Below, in pieces: positions 53,126 to 63,114 of a DNA stretch of 64,000 bases. Source of the DNA: Aliamphritea ceti (GTDB lineage Bacteria; Pseudomonadota; Gammaproteobacteria; Pseudomonadales; Balneatricaceae); contig NZ_AP025282.1 in the NCBI RefSeq assembly GCF_024347215.1, positions 4,154,001 to 4,218,000 on the forward strand, read 5' to 3'. Both the position numbers and the translations under genes were made by a program. The notes below the pieces were generated by a model, which was not told where the DNA came from, did not search any database, and was given only the letters and a program-made list of their open reading frames with translations. The stretch's first letter is position 1. The number at the start of each line of letters is the position of its first letter.

Positions 53126-55858
53126 TTACTTAGCGGTTTTCTGACGCAGCTTTTTTAACTTACGTTTTTTCGCACGATTGCTTAAACCTTTCGACTGTTT
53201 TTTCGATAAGGTCATCAGCTCTTTCTCATCTTTACTGAGAGAAGCACGCACTGATTTTTTCTTCGGATTCACAGCAGGCACTTCAGAATTCACATCCTGA
53301 TTTTTAGCCGGGCGTTTACGCGGAGCTTTTGCTTCTGCAACCTTACCTTTTGCCGCTTTGTTTTCCGACGGCCAGGCAGAAATCGACTTTTCTGATGCTT
53401 TTTCTACAGTGATCGACGGTGCTTCAGAAGCCAGCTGTCCATCACGATCTTCCCGCGCTTTAACAGCTCCCGGATGTGCACGCTTATGACGCTTTTTATC
53501 TGACAGCTTCGCCAGTTTAATATCGCCATCACGCAATAATTCCCGCTGACTCCGCTTCTTCTTTGCAGGCTTAGCATCCGGTCGCATGCTGCGGGCAGTT
53601 TCTAAAGTTTCACGTAATTCAAAATCAATCTTACGTTCATCAAGATCAACCCGAACAACCTGCACACGTAATTTATCACCCAGACGGAAGCTCTTACCGC
53701 TACGCTCACCCTGCAGCCGTTGATGGGCTGCATCATAATGATAATAATCACCCGGTAATGCAGAGATATGAATCAAACCTTCAACATAGGCTTCATCCAG
53801 CTCTACAAATAAACCAAAGCCAGTCACTGCCGAAATAACGCCGTCGAAGACGCCGCCTACCTGATCCTGCATGTACTCACATTTCAACCAGGACATTACA
53901 TCTCGGGTAGCATCATCAGCCCGCCGCTCGGTCATAGAACAGTGTTCACCGAGCTCCAGCACCTGCTCCATAGTGTACTGATGCAGGAATGCTTTATTTT
54001 GCTCAAAACCTTCACAACGGTCCAGCTGCTTACTGTCTGTACCGTTATGAATCAGCGCGCGAATTGTGCGGTGTACCAACAGATCAGGATAACGGCGAAT
54101 TGGCGAAGTAAAATGCGTATACGCAGGATAATTCAGACCAAAGTGACCTTTCTCTTCCGGGCTGTAAACAGCCTGCGACATAGAGCGCAGCATCATAATC
54201 TGAATAACATGCTTATCAGCACGACCTTCCAGAGCTTCTGTCAGCTCCTGATAGTCTGTTGGTGTCGGCTCATCGCCACCACCCAACATCAGACCTAACG
54301 GACCTAAATAGCTACGCAGCGCTTCAATACGGGCTTCTTTCGGGCCATCATGAACACGGTACAGCGCGGGTTGCTTCAGCTTACGCAATAAACGTGCAGA
54401 AGCGACGTTTGCACACAACATACATTCTTCAATGATCTTATGCGCATCATTACGTACCACAGGAATGATCTTTTCGATCTTGCGTTCATCACTGAACAGA
54501 ATCCGGGTTTCAGTAGTCTCAAAATCAATAGCGCCACGCTCTACACGTGCTTTACGCAAGTCGTGATATAAACCGTACAAGTCTTCCAGATGCGGCACCA
54601 CAGCAGCGTATTCTTCACGCAACGCTTTGCCGTCATCACTGTCAGCTTCCTGCAACATCGCGCCAACCTTGGTATAGGTCAGGCGAGCATGTGACTGAAT
54701 TACAGCTTCATAGAATTTATATCCGCTAAGGTTACCAGTGGCACTGATGGTCATTTCACAAACCATTGCCAAACGGTCAACATGTGGATTCAGTGAGCAC
54801 AGTCCATTGGACAGTAGTTCAGGTAACATAGGTACAACAAACTCAGGGAAATACACTGAGTTACCGCGCTTATGCGCTTCGACATCCAGTGGAGAGTCCG
54901 GGCGCACATACCAGGATACATCAGCAATCGCGACCCACAGACGCCAACCGCCAGACTTCTTGGCTTCACAGTAAACAGCATCATCAAAGTCTTTTGCATC
55001 TTCACCGTCGATGGTAACCAGTGGCAAATGCCGCAGGTCTATACGGTTACTTTTCGCAGACTCTTCAACTTCAGCGCTGAGCTCAGAGGTTGCCTGGCGA
55101 ACATCGTCATTCCACTGATCAGGAATATCGTAATTATGAATCGCTACGGTGATTTCCATACCCGGCGCCATATGGTCACCCAGCACTTCCGTAACACGGC
55201 CGGTAGGCTTGTTCCGCTTACCTGGCGGCATCACTAATTCCGCAACAACTAACTGACCGTCGCGGTAATCTAATACAGTTTCTTCATTCGGAACTATCTG
55301 AATGTCCTGAGTAATACGCTGGTTCTCAGGCACCATATAACCGAAGCTGCCGTTACCCTGATAGCGGCCCACCAACTTGTGAGTATTTCGCTCCAGTACC
55401 TCAACGATGGCACCCTCTTTGCGGCCTTTGCGATCTTCACCGCCAACCCGTACTAACGCACGGTCACCATCAAACACCTGACGCATTTCACGGGCGCTGA
55501 GAAAAATATCATCTTTACCTTCATCAGGGATAAGAAAGCCAAAGCCGTCGCGGTGACCCTGGATACGCCCACCAACAAGGTCAAGCTTACTTAACAATAC
55601 ATACTGGGCTTTGCGGTTTCGCATCAACTGGCCATCACGCTCCATCGCACGTAGGCGTCGGCGCAGCGCTTCAGAAGCATCTTCGTCCTGAATTTCCAGC
55701 AAGGTTTCCAGCTGCCAGCGTGTCAGTGGCTCTCCCTGTTCGTTCAGGGTTTCCATAATCAGTTCGCGGCTTGCGATTGGCTTTTCGTATTTATCCGCTT
55801 CTCGGGCAGCGTGTGGGTCAGCCGACACGCCGGCTTCCGGCAATTCTTTTTTAGGCAT
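53126..55858 (-). CDS. rnr: Ribonuclease R
   Basis: This 910-residue processive 3'-5' exoribonuclease degrades structured RNA, including rRNA and tRNA intermediates. In order: an N-terminal winged-helix region (about 35-95), cold-shock-like RNA-binding domains (about 95-250), and the RNB catalytic domain with VTIDGEDAKDFDDAVY holding the metal-binding aspartates. GHFGLNYPAYTHFTSPIRRYPDLLVHR follows, then an S1 domain (about 655-740, VGGVFDGVISAVTGFGLFVEL). A very basic lysine-rich tail (about 745-910) ends in KKRKLKKLRQKTAK. The tail is longer than in many homologues. It appears to be a single-gene unit between the secF terminator and betI. Confidence 0.96.
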   Translation of the reverse strand: MPKKELPEAGVSADPHAAREADKYEKPIASRELIMETLNEQGEPLTRWQLETLLEIQDEDASEALRRRLRAMERDGQLMRNRKAQYVLLSKLDLVGGRIQGHRDGFGFLIPDEGKDDIFLSAREMRQVFDGDRALVRVGGEDRKGRKEGAIVEVLERNTHKLVGRYQGNGSFGYMVPENQRITQDIQIVPNEETVLDYRDGQLVVAELVMPPGKRNKPTGRVTEVLGDHMAPGMEITVAIHNYDIPDQWNDDVRQATSELSAEVEESAKSNRIDLRHLPLVTIDGEDAKDFDDAVYCEAKKSGGWRLWVAIADVSWYVRPDSPLDVEAHKRGNSVYFPEFVVPMLPELLSNGLCSLNPHVDRLAMVCEMTISATGNLSGYKFYEAVIQSHARLTYTKVGAMLQEADSDDGKALREEYAAVVPHLEDLYGLYHDLRKARVERGAIDFETTETRILFSDERKIEKIIPVVRNDAHKIIEECMLCANVASARLLRKLKQPALYRVHDGPKEARIEALRSYLGPLGLMLGGGDEPTPTDYQELTEALEGRADKHVIQIMMLRSMSQAVYSPEEKGHFGLNYPAYTHFTSPIRRYPDLLVHRTIRALIHNGTDSKQLDRCEGFEQNKAFLHQYTMEQVLELGEHCSMTERRADDATRDVMSWLKCEYMQDQVGGVFDGVISAVTGFGLFVELDEAYVEGLIHISALPGDYYHYDAAHQRLQGERSGKSFRLGDKLRVQVVRVDLDERKIDFELRETLETARSMRPDAKPAKKKRSQRELLRDGDIKLAKLSDKKRHKRAHPGAVKAREDRDGQLASEAPSITVEKASEKSISAWPSENKAAKGKVAEAKAPRKRPAKNQDVNSEVPAVNPKKKSVRASLSKDEKELMTLSKKQSKGLSNRAKKRKLKKLRQKTAK

Positions 55859-55942
55859 TACAAGTCTTTAGGTAATTTTGTCTGCATATCAATATAACAC
55901 CGATCAGCGCTGAAGGGCGTTTAACTTTCAAACAGAAAAACA

Positions 55943-55966
55943 AAACCGGCCATAGAAGGCCGGTTT
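55943..55966 (-). terminator. Terminator after secF
   Basis: AAACCGGCC (55943-55951) pairs with GGCCGGTTT (55958-55966) across a 6-base loop. On the minus strand it is followed by TGTTTTTCTG. It lies 24 bases after the secF stop and ends the queA-tgt-yajC-secDF run. Confidence 0.9.
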
Positions 55967-55989
55967 GCAATTAATAGTGAAGGACTGGC

Positions 55990-56910
55990 TCAGGGCCGGT
56001 CGTCTTCCTCGTCATCTTCTTTCTCTGGTGGCATCAGATCTTCCTTACAGACACCCATTGCCAGCAGCACGTTAGCAGCTACATAAATAGATGAGTAAGT
56101 TCCGACTAACACACCGATCAGCAGTGCAATCGCAAAGCCATGGATCAGCTCGCCACCGAATATAGCCAGCGCACTCAATACCAGCAAGGTCGTCAAGGAA
56201 GTAACAATCGTCCGACCCAGCGTCTGGTTCAGAGAGATATTCATAACCTCAACCGACGTTGCCTTACGTATCTTACGGAAGTTCTCACGAATCCGGTCAG
56301 ATACAACAATAGTATCGTTCAGCGAGTAACCGATAACCGCCAGCAACGCAGCCAGAACTGTCAGATCGAAGTCCAGCTGAAACACAGAGAAGATCCCGAG
56401 CACAATCAGTACATCGTGTGCCAATGCCGTTACAGCGCCAACCGAAAACTTCAGCTGGAAGCGGAATGCGACATAAACCATGACCATGAACAGCGCCAGC
56501 AACAGGCCTAAACCGCCCTGTTCACGAAGCTCTTCACCAACCTGCGCGCCAACGTATTCGTTACGGCGCAAAGTCAGATTCTGATCTTCTTCGGCTTGCA
56601 ACGCAGACAGCACTTCGTCACCCAGCTTAGGATCGTGGCTCTGACCCAAACGGATCAGGATATCCACAGGAGAGCCAAAGGTCTGCACAACCGCATCTTC
56701 GTAACCCGCATCCTGTAAACGGCCACGAATCTGATTCAGATCCGGTGACTGTTCATAGCCTACTTCCACCAGTGAACCACCGGTAAAGTCGAGGCCGAAT
56801 TTCAAACCATTAATTGCCAGTGAGGCAACTGATATCAGCAGTATTACAACCGACAGGCCTGCGGCAATCTTACGCAGGGCCATAAAGTTAAAGTTTTTTA
56901 CACTTGCCAT
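55990..56910 (-). CDS. secF: Protein translocase subunit SecF
   Basis: SecF (306 residues) works with SecD and YajC at the SecYEG channel, using the proton gradient to pull secreted proteins across the inner membrane. Seen features: a first helix (about 12-32), the conserved GLDFTGGSLVEVGYE entry to the periplasmic domain, and five more membrane helices after about 135, including VIGYSLNDTIVVSDRIRENFRK. The cytoplasmic tail is acidic (EKEDDEEDDRP). It follows secD after 13 bases, in the usual order. Confidence 0.97.
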   Translation of the reverse strand: MASVKNFNFMALRKIAAGLSVVILLISVASLAINGLKFGLDFTGGSLVEVGYEQSPDLNQIRGRLQDAGYEDAVVQTFGSPVDILIRLGQSHDPKLGDEVLSALQAEEDQNLTLRRNEYVGAQVGEELREQGGLGLLLALFMVMVYVAFRFQLKFSVGAVTALAHDVLIVLGIFSVFQLDFDLTVLAALLAVIGYSLNDTIVVSDRIRENFRKIRKATSVEVMNISLNQTLGRTIVTSLTTLLVLSALAIFGGELIHGFAIALLIGVLVGTYSSIYVAANVLLAMGVCKEDLMPPEKEDDEEDDRP

Positions 56911-56923
56911 GTTATCCCCTTGG

Positions 56924-58774
56924 TCAGATCGACAGCTTGTTCAGCGTACGACCGCCGTAGGTTAAATTCACTAACGCACGGGTCACCATAATCGCGGTAA
57001 ACATCGAGGTCACGATACCCACCGACAGGGTGATAGCAAAACCTTTCACCGGACCGGTACCCATAGCAAACAGGATAACCGCAGCCAGCAAGGTGGTGAT
57101 GTTGGCATCAAAGATAGTGGTAAAGGCACGCTCAAAACCGGCATTGATTGCCGACTGTGGGGGCAGGCCATTCGCCAGCTCTTCTTTTATTCGCGAGAAT
57201 ATAAGCACGTTGGCATCTACCGCCATACCTACTGTCAGAACGATACCTGCAATACCAGGCAAGGTCAGCGTGGCAGACATAATAGACATCACCGCCAACA
57301 GTAATACCAAATTCAGCGTCAGCGCGACGTTTGCCAGCAAACCGAATACGCGGTAGTAAACCAGCATAAACAGCAACACCAGAGCAAAACCAATCTGTAC
57401 AGAGGTAATACCCAATTCGATGTTTTGCTCACCTAAGCTAGGTCCGACTGTACGTTCTTCTACAAAGTAGATTGGCGCAGCCAGTGCACCGGCACGTAGC
57501 AACAGCGCAAGCTCAGATGCTTCACCTGCTCCATCGAGACCTGTAATACGGAAACTGGAACCAAGGATGCTCTGAATCGTCGCCAGAGAGATAATATTTT
57601 TCTCTACATAAGGCACACGCTCAGAAACCTGTTCACCGTCTACCGTTTTAATCAGCGTACGGCTCTTGTGCTCAACAAACAGTACCGCCATCCGACGCTT
57701 AACCGCGTTACGGGTGGTACGGTTCATCAGCTCACCACCTTTGGAATCCAGACTGATGGAAACCTGTGGCTGTCCATTTTCATCAAAGGCTGACTGCGCA
57801 TTAGATACGCTGGAACCGGTGATGATGATGTCTTTTTCAAGCGTTGCTTTACGCGGCGAATCGCGGAAGCTGTAGGTTTCAGTTGATGCACTTGATGCAT
57901 CGGTCTTAGCTTCTAAACGGAATTCCAGGTTCGCTGTTTTACCGATAATCCGCTTAGCTGCTGCTGCATCCTGAATACCTGGCAGCTGTACAACGATACG
58001 GTTACGGCCCTGACGCTGTACCAGTGGCTCTGCCACACCCAGCTCGTTCACTCGGTTACGCAGGGTGGTCAGGTTTTGCTTGATCGCATAGTCTTCAATT
58101 TCGCGAACTTTGCTTTCCAGAAGACTTACAACCACGTAATACGCGCCGTCAGCATCTTCATCGGTAAGCAAAAATTCTGTGTAATCTTGTTTCAGTAACT
58201 GGCTAGCCTGGTCACGTACATCAGCCTTGGAAAATTTTAGTTCCAAACTGCCGTCTTCACGGTGTACTACTGAACGGTAACGCAGTTTTTCAGCACGCAG
58301 CTGAGCTTTAATCTCACCTACATACACGTCCAGTCGCTGTGCTACAGCCTGTGCCATATCAACTTCCAGCAGGAAGTGCACACCGCCACGTAAGTCGAGA
58401 CCCAGCTTCATCGGGCCTGCACCGACAGATGTCAGCCATTCAGGGGTGGTTGGCGCCAGGTTCAGGGCAACGACGTAGTTATCCCCTAAAATACGACTGA
58501 TTGCTTCTTTTGCTTCCAGCTGGGTACTGCCATCAGCGAAACGTAGCAAACCACTTGCACCATTAATTTCACTGGCCTTAGACACCAGACCTTCGGCCTT
58601 CAGCTGCTTAGTCACGCGATCAAGCATTTGCTGATCAACGGTATAGCTGGCACGGGTGCCGGAAACCTGTACTGCAAAATCATCTGGATATAAGTTCGGC
58701 GCTGCATACAGACCACCGATAAGCAATATCAGAACGATCAGCGCGTTTTTCCATAACGGATATTTATTGAGCAT
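56924..58774 (-). CDS. secD: Protein translocase subunit SecD
   Basis: SecD (616 residues) is the large periplasmic and membrane partner of SecF. The start is set at the ATG at 58774 (MLNKYPLWKNALIVLIL), which matches homologues and has an AAGGG site. The open frame extends 11 codons upstream. The first helix is followed by a large periplasmic domain, including LGLDLRGGVHFLLEVDM. Five membrane helices lie after about residue 450, with GMAVDANVLIFSRIKEEL and INAGFERAFTTIFDANITTLLAA. It belongs to the same transcript as yajC and secF. Confidence 0.97.
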   Translation of the reverse strand: MLNKYPLWKNALIVLILLIGGLYAAPNLYPDDFAVQVSGTRASYTVDQQMLDRVTKQLKAEGLVSKASEINGASGLLRFADGSTQLEAKEAISRILGDNYVVALNLAPTTPEWLTSVGAGPMKLGLDLRGGVHFLLEVDMAQAVAQRLDVYVGEIKAQLRAEKLRYRSVVHREDGSLELKFSKADVRDQASQLLKQDYTEFLLTDEDADGAYYVVVSLLESKVREIEDYAIKQNLTTLRNRVNELGVAEPLVQRQGRNRIVVQLPGIQDAAAAKRIIGKTANLEFRLEAKTDASSASTETYSFRDSPRKATLEKDIIITGSSVSNAQSAFDENGQPQVSISLDSKGGELMNRTTRNAVKRRMAVLFVEHKSRTLIKTVDGEQVSERVPYVEKNIISLATIQSILGSSFRITGLDGAGEASELALLLRAGALAAPIYFVEERTVGPSLGEQNIELGITSVQIGFALVLLFMLVYYRVFGLLANVALTLNLVLLLAVMSIMSATLTLPGIAGIVLTVGMAVDANVLIFSRIKEELANGLPPQSAINAGFERAFTTIFDANITTLLAAVILFAMGTGPVKGFAITLSVGIVTSMFTAIMVTRALVNLTYGGRTLNKLSI

Positions 58775-58838
58775 GCTGCCCTTGCCTTCTGTAATCGAAA
58801 ACGCCATTACCGGTCAGTAATGGCGTTGCAGTGAACGA

Positions 58839-59171
58839 CTAGATTTCTTTGATAGTGCCTTTTGGCAGCGCCGCACTTACGTGGGTCTTTTGGAAAGTCA
58901 GCTCAGTATCACCAGAAACTTCCAGTACAACGTAATCGTCATTCAGACGAATTACCTTACCCAGAATGCCGCCAGCAGTGATTACTTCGTCACCTTTGCT
59001 CAGACCAGACAACAATGTTTTATGGTCTTTTGCACGCTTTGCCTGTGGACGCCACATGAAGAAGTAGAAAATCAGACCAAAGCCAACCAGAAAAACAAGG
59101 TTGAACATGCTTGGATCCATACCGCCCGGGGCTGCGCCTTCAGCGTATGCTGGTGAGATAAAAAAGCTCAT
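58839..59171 (-). CDS. yajC: Sec translocase accessory subunit YajC
   Basis: YajC (110 residues) is a small single-span inner-membrane protein of the SecDF complex. The membrane helix lies at about 21-40 (FNLVFLVGFGLIFYFFMW), followed by the signature RPQAKRAKDHKTLLSGLSKGDEVITAGGILGKV. It sits between tgt and secD, the usual order in gammaproteobacteria. Confidence 0.97.
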   Translation of the reverse strand: MSFFISPAYAEGAAPGGMDPSMFNLVFLVGFGLIFYFFMWRPQAKRAKDHKTLLSGLSKGDEVITAGGILGKVIRLNDDYVVLEVSGDTELTFQKTHVSAALPKGTIKEI

Positions 59172-59205
59172 TGGCTTCTCCTAGTTACTGACATTTAAAT
59201 GTGAA

Positions 59206-60345
59206 TTAATCGTTATTACTGGATTCTGTGTCGGCTATCGGCGGTGTTTCAAGCCCCCGTAACCGGTAGAATTCGTCGACAAAGTCGCTCAATTTACCTT
59301 CTTCTATAGCCTTTCGCAAACCGGCCATAAGTTCCTGATAGTAATGCAGGTTGTGGATAGTATTCAGCTGCGAACCCAGGATCTCTTTACACTTATCAAG
59401 ATGGTGCAAATAAGCACGGCTAAAGTTCTGACAGGTATAGCAGGAACACTCTTCATCCAGCGGCCCGGTATTGGTTTTATTCGCAGCATTACGCAGCTTA
59501 ACAATACCGTTACGGGTAAACAGGTAGCCGTTACGGGCGTTGCGGGTTGGCATCACGCAGTCAAACATATCCACACCGCGACGCACACCTTCAACCAGAT
59601 CTTCCGGGCGGCCTACGCCCATCAGATAACGTGGTTTGTCTTCCGGCATTTTCCACGCCAGATGATCCAGAACCTTTTCCATTTCATCTTTTGGCTCACC
59701 GACAGACAATCCGCCAATCGCATAGCCATCGAATTCAATTTCGTTCAGCCCTTCCAGTGACTCATCACGCAAATGCGGATACATACCTCCCTGAATAATG
59801 CCGAACAGTGCAGACGGGTTATCACCGTGTGCATCTTTAGAGCGTTTCGCCCAGCGTAATGACAAGCGCATAGATTCAGCAGCCTGCACTTCTGTCGCCG
59901 GGTAAGGCGTACATTCGTCAAAAATCATCACGATGTCTGAGCCCAGGTCTTTCTGAACCTGCATTGATTCTTCCGGCCCCATAAATACTTTGGAACCATC
60001 AACAGGCGACTGAAATGTCACACCTGCTTCCGTGATTTTGCGCATCGCTCCCAGACTGAAAACCTGGAATCCACCGGAGTCGGTCAGAATCGGACCTTTC
60101 CAGTTAGTAAAGTCGTGCAGATCACCATGCTGTTTAATAATCTCTGTGCCCGGACGCAGCATCAGATGGAAAGTATTCCCGAGAATAATTTCTGCACCGG
60201 TAGCTTCGATATCCCGTGGTGTCATTCCTTTTACGGTGCCATAGGTACCAACAGGCATAAACGCTGGCGTTTCAACATCACCACGGGGAAAGCTCAGACG
60301 TCCGCGACGGGCTTTGCCCTCAGTCGCCAAACATTCAAACTTCAT
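59206..60345 (-). CDS. tgt: tRNA-guanine transglycosylase
   Basis: Tgt swaps the wobble guanine of tRNAs for Asp, Asn, His and Tyr with preQ1, a step of queuosine synthesis. The start is set at the ATG at 60345 (MKFECLATEGKARRGRL), which matches homologues. An upstream frame of 19 extra codons lacks family similarity. Seen motifs are ETPAFMPVGTYGTVKGM, LTDSGGFQVFSLG with the catalytic-pocket Asp, and the zinc site CSCYTCQNFSRAYLHHL. It shares strand and order with queA, which acts later in the same pathway, and with yajC-secDF. Confidence 0.97.
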   Translation of the reverse strand: MKFECLATEGKARRGRLSFPRGDVETPAFMPVGTYGTVKGMTPRDIEATGAEIILGNTFHLMLRPGTEIIKQHGDLHDFTNWKGPILTDSGGFQVFSLGAMRKITEAGVTFQSPVDGSKVFMGPEESMQVQKDLGSDIVMIFDECTPYPATEVQAAESMRLSLRWAKRSKDAHGDNPSALFGIIQGGMYPHLRDESLEGLNEIEFDGYAIGGLSVGEPKDEMEKVLDHLAWKMPEDKPRYLMGVGRPEDLVEGVRRGVDMFDCVMPTRNARNGYLFTRNGIVKLRNAANKTNTGPLDEECSCYTCQNFSRAYLHHLDKCKEILGSQLNTIHNLHYYQELMAGLRKAIEEGKLSDFVDEFYRLRGLETPPIADTESSNND

Positions 60346-60553
60346 AAAACATTCTCTGCTCACGGCAATTCCTACTCGATTCATTGAGCCTGGGAACTTC
60401 ATCGTCCCGGCAAACTTCCCTTAGATATAAGGGCATATTTATCAATCACAAGGCACCGCCGTAAATACAGCCAGCTGCGCCCTAACTTACAACACCGGGA
60501 TGACAGTTAAATGGCTTTGATCACCGCCGCCATAAACAGTTTCATCATTCGGC

Positions 60554-61591
60554 TTAACTTTTATCCTGCTTCTGCAAAAACATCGCATCGCCATAACTGA
60601 AAAAACGATACTTTTCTGCCACTGCTTCACTATAAGCAGCCATCATATTGTCGTAACCTGCAAACGCAGACACCAACATTAGCAAGGTTGACTCTGGCAA
60701 ATGAAAATTAGTCACCAGAGCGTCTACGGTTTTAAATTCATACCCAGGGAAAATGAAGATATCGGTGTCGCCAAAGTAAGGCTCAATCTCACCGTTACGG
60801 CTGGCAGTTTCCAAACAACGAACGCTGGTTGTACCTATGGCAATCACGCGGTTGCCCCGTGCTTTCGTTGCTTTTACTGCAGCACATACTTCTTCCGACA
60901 CTTCGATGTATTCAGCATGCATCTTATGTTCGGCAATCGTATCAACCTTCACCGGACGAAACGTACCGGCACCCACATGCAGCGTCACGAAGGCTTTTTC
61001 TACGCCTTTGTCTGTCAGTTTAGCCAGCAGAGCATCATCAAAATGCAGGCCAGCGGTTGGCGCTGCCACAGCACCTGGCTTGACGTTATAAACCGTCTGA
61101 TAACGTTCCCGGTCAGAAAGTTCGTCTTCACGCTTCATATATGGTGGCAGCGGCATATGGCCAAACTGTTCTAACGCTTCAATCAAATTACCTTCAGTAA
61201 GATCAAAGCACAGCTCGAACAAATCATCATGACGGCCAACCATCGTTGCCTTCAAACCACCTTCCAAGGTCAGCTCAGCACCTTCTTTAGGTGAGCGGCT
61301 GGAACGGATATGCGCCAGCGCTGACTGTTCATCAAGTACACGCTCAATCAAGACTTCAACTTTACCGCCGGATGCTTTCTGGCCAAACATACGCGCCGGA
61401 ATAACCCGGGTATTGTTGAAAATCACCAGGTCGCCTTCGTTTAGCAGGTCCAGCACTTCATAGAAATGTCGGTGCGTACGGCTGCCACTATTACCATCAA
61501 CACAAAGCAAACGGCTGGCGGTGCGGTCTGCCAGTGGATAACGGGCAATTAGCTCATCGGGAAGTTCGAAGTGAAAATCTTTAACTTGCAT
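60554..61591 (-). CDS. queA: S-adenosylmethionine:tRNA ribosyltransferase-isomerase
   Basis: QueA (345 residues) transfers and isomerises the ribosyl group of S-adenosylmethionine onto preQ1-modified tRNA to form epoxyqueuosine. The start is set at the ATG at 61591 (MQVKDFHFELPDELIARYP), as in homologues. The open frame runs 29 codons further upstream without similarity. Conserved segments include RLLCVDG, LVIFNNTRVIPARMFG, and YNVKPGAVAAPTAGLHFD. It heads the queA-tgt-yajC-secD-secF run, with a gap of about 210 bases before tgt. Confidence 0.96.
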   Translation of the reverse strand: MQVKDFHFELPDELIARYPLADRTASRLLCVDGNSGSRTHRHFYEVLDLLNEGDLVIFNNTRVIPARMFGQKASGGKVEVLIERVLDEQSALAHIRSSRSPKEGAELTLEGGLKATMVGRHDDLFELCFDLTEGNLIEALEQFGHMPLPPYMKREDELSDRERYQTVYNVKPGAVAAPTAGLHFDDALLAKLTDKGVEKAFVTLHVGAGTFRPVKVDTIAEHKMHAEYIEVSEEVCAAVKATKARGNRVIAIGTTSVRCLETASRNGEIEPYFGDTDIFIFPGYEFKTVDALVTNFHLPESTLLMLVSAFAGYDNMMAAYSEAVAEKYRFFSYGDAMFLQKQDKS

Positions 61592-61756
61592 GACGGGATC
61601 TGTCGGAACTGAAAAAAGGACGGCTATCCTAACGGAAAACGAAGTATATTTCAGCGTTCCTGGATGCAAATACTGCAATTATCCGGGCCGGCCTGGCCGT
61701 ACCCGGTCAATGTTTATCTTTTGACATAAAACTGCGCTTAACACTCGATAGACGGA

Positions 61757-62173
61757 TCAGCCTGCAGGCGCAATAAATTCGACCCGAATTCCTCCCGGAA
61801 TCAGACACATCATGTGTCGATAAGGTGCTTCTCCCAAGGGCTCCGGAGCAAACTCAACGGATACATCGCCACAGGCCTGAAGCCGCCTATTCAAGTCATC
61901 AAGGGTTGCTTCATCCGCTACGGCCAGCGCCACATGGTGTAATCCTATATTCTCATGGCGATTAAAACTCACAGGTGAATCTGTTTTCGCCTGCCAGAGC
62001 GTAATCATAGTATGCCCATCACTGACAAAAATGGCCGGATAATCCGGTTTCTCACCTACCTGCTGGAACCCAAGTACCTGCTGAAAAAATTCAGCTGCTG
62101 AAACTAAATCTGGCACAGTTAAACCCAAATGATTGATGCCTTGCGTTACCGCCCCAGTATTCTCACGCGTCAT
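61757..62173 (-). CDS. VOC-family (glyoxalase/dioxygenase-fold) protein
   Basis: This 138-residue single-domain protein has the vicinal oxygen chelate fold. GINHLGLTVPDLVSAAEFFQQVLGFQ opens it with a first metal-ligand His, IGLHHVALAVADEATLDDLNRRL has the second repeat, and IRVEFIAP ends it with a Glu ligand. Such proteins act as glyoxalases, dioxygenases or resistance enzymes, and the substrate cannot be told from sequence. It is divergent from a TetR regulator, with two matching palindromes in between, so it is probably that regulator's target. Confidence 0.88.
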   Translation of the reverse strand: MTRENTGAVTQGINHLGLTVPDLVSAAEFFQQVLGFQQVGEKPDYPAIFVSDGHTMITLWQAKTDSPVSFNRHENIGLHHVALAVADEATLDDLNRRLQACGDVSVEFAPEPLGEAPYRHMMCLIPGGIRVEFIAPAG

Positions 62174-62205
62174 GACACACTACTGACTCTTACAACAAAA
62201 CAAAA

Positions 62206-62221
62206 TGAACAGATCTGTTCA
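62206..62221. promoter_or_regulatory. Palindromic TetR-type operator, site 1
   Basis: TGAACAGATCTGTTCA is a perfect 16-bp palindrome, 33 bases upstream of the VOC gene's ATG in the divergent promoter region. It is typical in size for a TetR-family site. Confidence 0.8.
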
Positions 62222-62241
62222 CAATAAAAACCAAACTATAC

Positions 62242-62257
62242 TGAACAGATCAGTACA
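62242..62257. promoter_or_regulatory. TetR-type operator, site 2
   Basis: TGAACAGATCAGTACA matches 14 of 16 bases of site 1, and its left half is identical. It starts 36 bases after site 1 and abuts a TATACT (-10-like) sequence at 62236-62241 that faces the TetR gene. Confidence 0.7.
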
Positions 62258-62356
62258 CCTCCAGAGAAAAATAACCTCATAAGGGTAAATCAGGCACTGG
62301 AACGTACCGCGCGGCTGTCATACACTCTGGCAATCTAAAATACAGTGGACCCCAAA

Positions 62357-62932
62357 ATGGCCAGGGACAAAAAGCAACATCTGATCGAAACAGCCCTGCA
62401 ACTGTTCAATAAGCACGGATATCACGCCACAGGTATCGACACCATTATGACGGTCTCCGGCGTATCAAAAACCACACTGTATAAATACTTTCGCAGCAAA
62501 GAAATTTTGATTTTGGCAGTTCTGGAATATCGCCACCAAAGCTTAGTCGAACTCTTTGAAGCAACAATTCAGGCATCCCGAGAAGCCTACCCACAGGCAG
62601 ATGAAAGCTATCACTTGCATGCTTTTTTTGATGCTTTACAAGCCTGGTTTAAAGACGACAATTTCTTTGGCTGTAACTTCATTAATGCCAGCGCAGAATT
62701 TGCCGACAAAGAACACCCTGTTCATAAGTATGCCTGCCAGCATAAGCACTGGCTTCGTAACTGTCTGAAAACACTTCTGCATGATGGATTACTTGCTGAG
62801 CAAGTCATGCTGTTGGTCGACGGTGCAATCGTCACCGCTCAGGTACAAAACGCCCCGCAAGCAGCTGAAACTGCCCGACAACTGGCCTGTCGATTATGTG
62901 AGTTGCCCGCACAGCAAGCCAGTACAGCTTAA
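62357..62932 (+). CDS. TetR/AcrR-family repressor
   Basis: This 191-residue protein starts at an ATG at 62357 (MARDKKQHLIETALQLF). A GTG four codons upstream is less likely. The helix-turn-helix is TGIDTIMTVSGVSKTTLYKYFRSKEILILAVL. The C-terminal ligand domain includes FFGCNFINASAEFADKEHPVH. It resembles regulators of reactive-compound detoxification genes. Because it is divergent from the VOC gene with two similar palindromes between, it likely represses both itself and that gene (inference). The ligand is unknown. Confidence 0.88.
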   Translation: MARDKKQHLIETALQLFNKHGYHATGIDTIMTVSGVSKTTLYKYFRSKEILILAVLEYRHQSLVELFEATIQASREAYPQADESYHLHAFFDALQAWFKDDNFFGCNFINASAEFADKEHPVHKYACQHKHWLRNCLKTLLHDGLLAEQVMLLVDGAIVTAQVQNAPQAAETARQLACRLCELPAQQASTA

Positions 62933-63114
62933 TAAATGAGTCTTAATAGATTGGTCTTAGCAGCTAAGTCTAAAGTCTCAACTAAATAATCTCGCCTTAA
63001 TAGTTGCATCACTGTTCGTTGAACTACAACCTTATACACTCACTGCCAGCTCAGGCCAGATATGATATCTGCAGAGCAAGAAGCTCTGCATCAAAAGATT
63101 TGAAGCGTACTATC

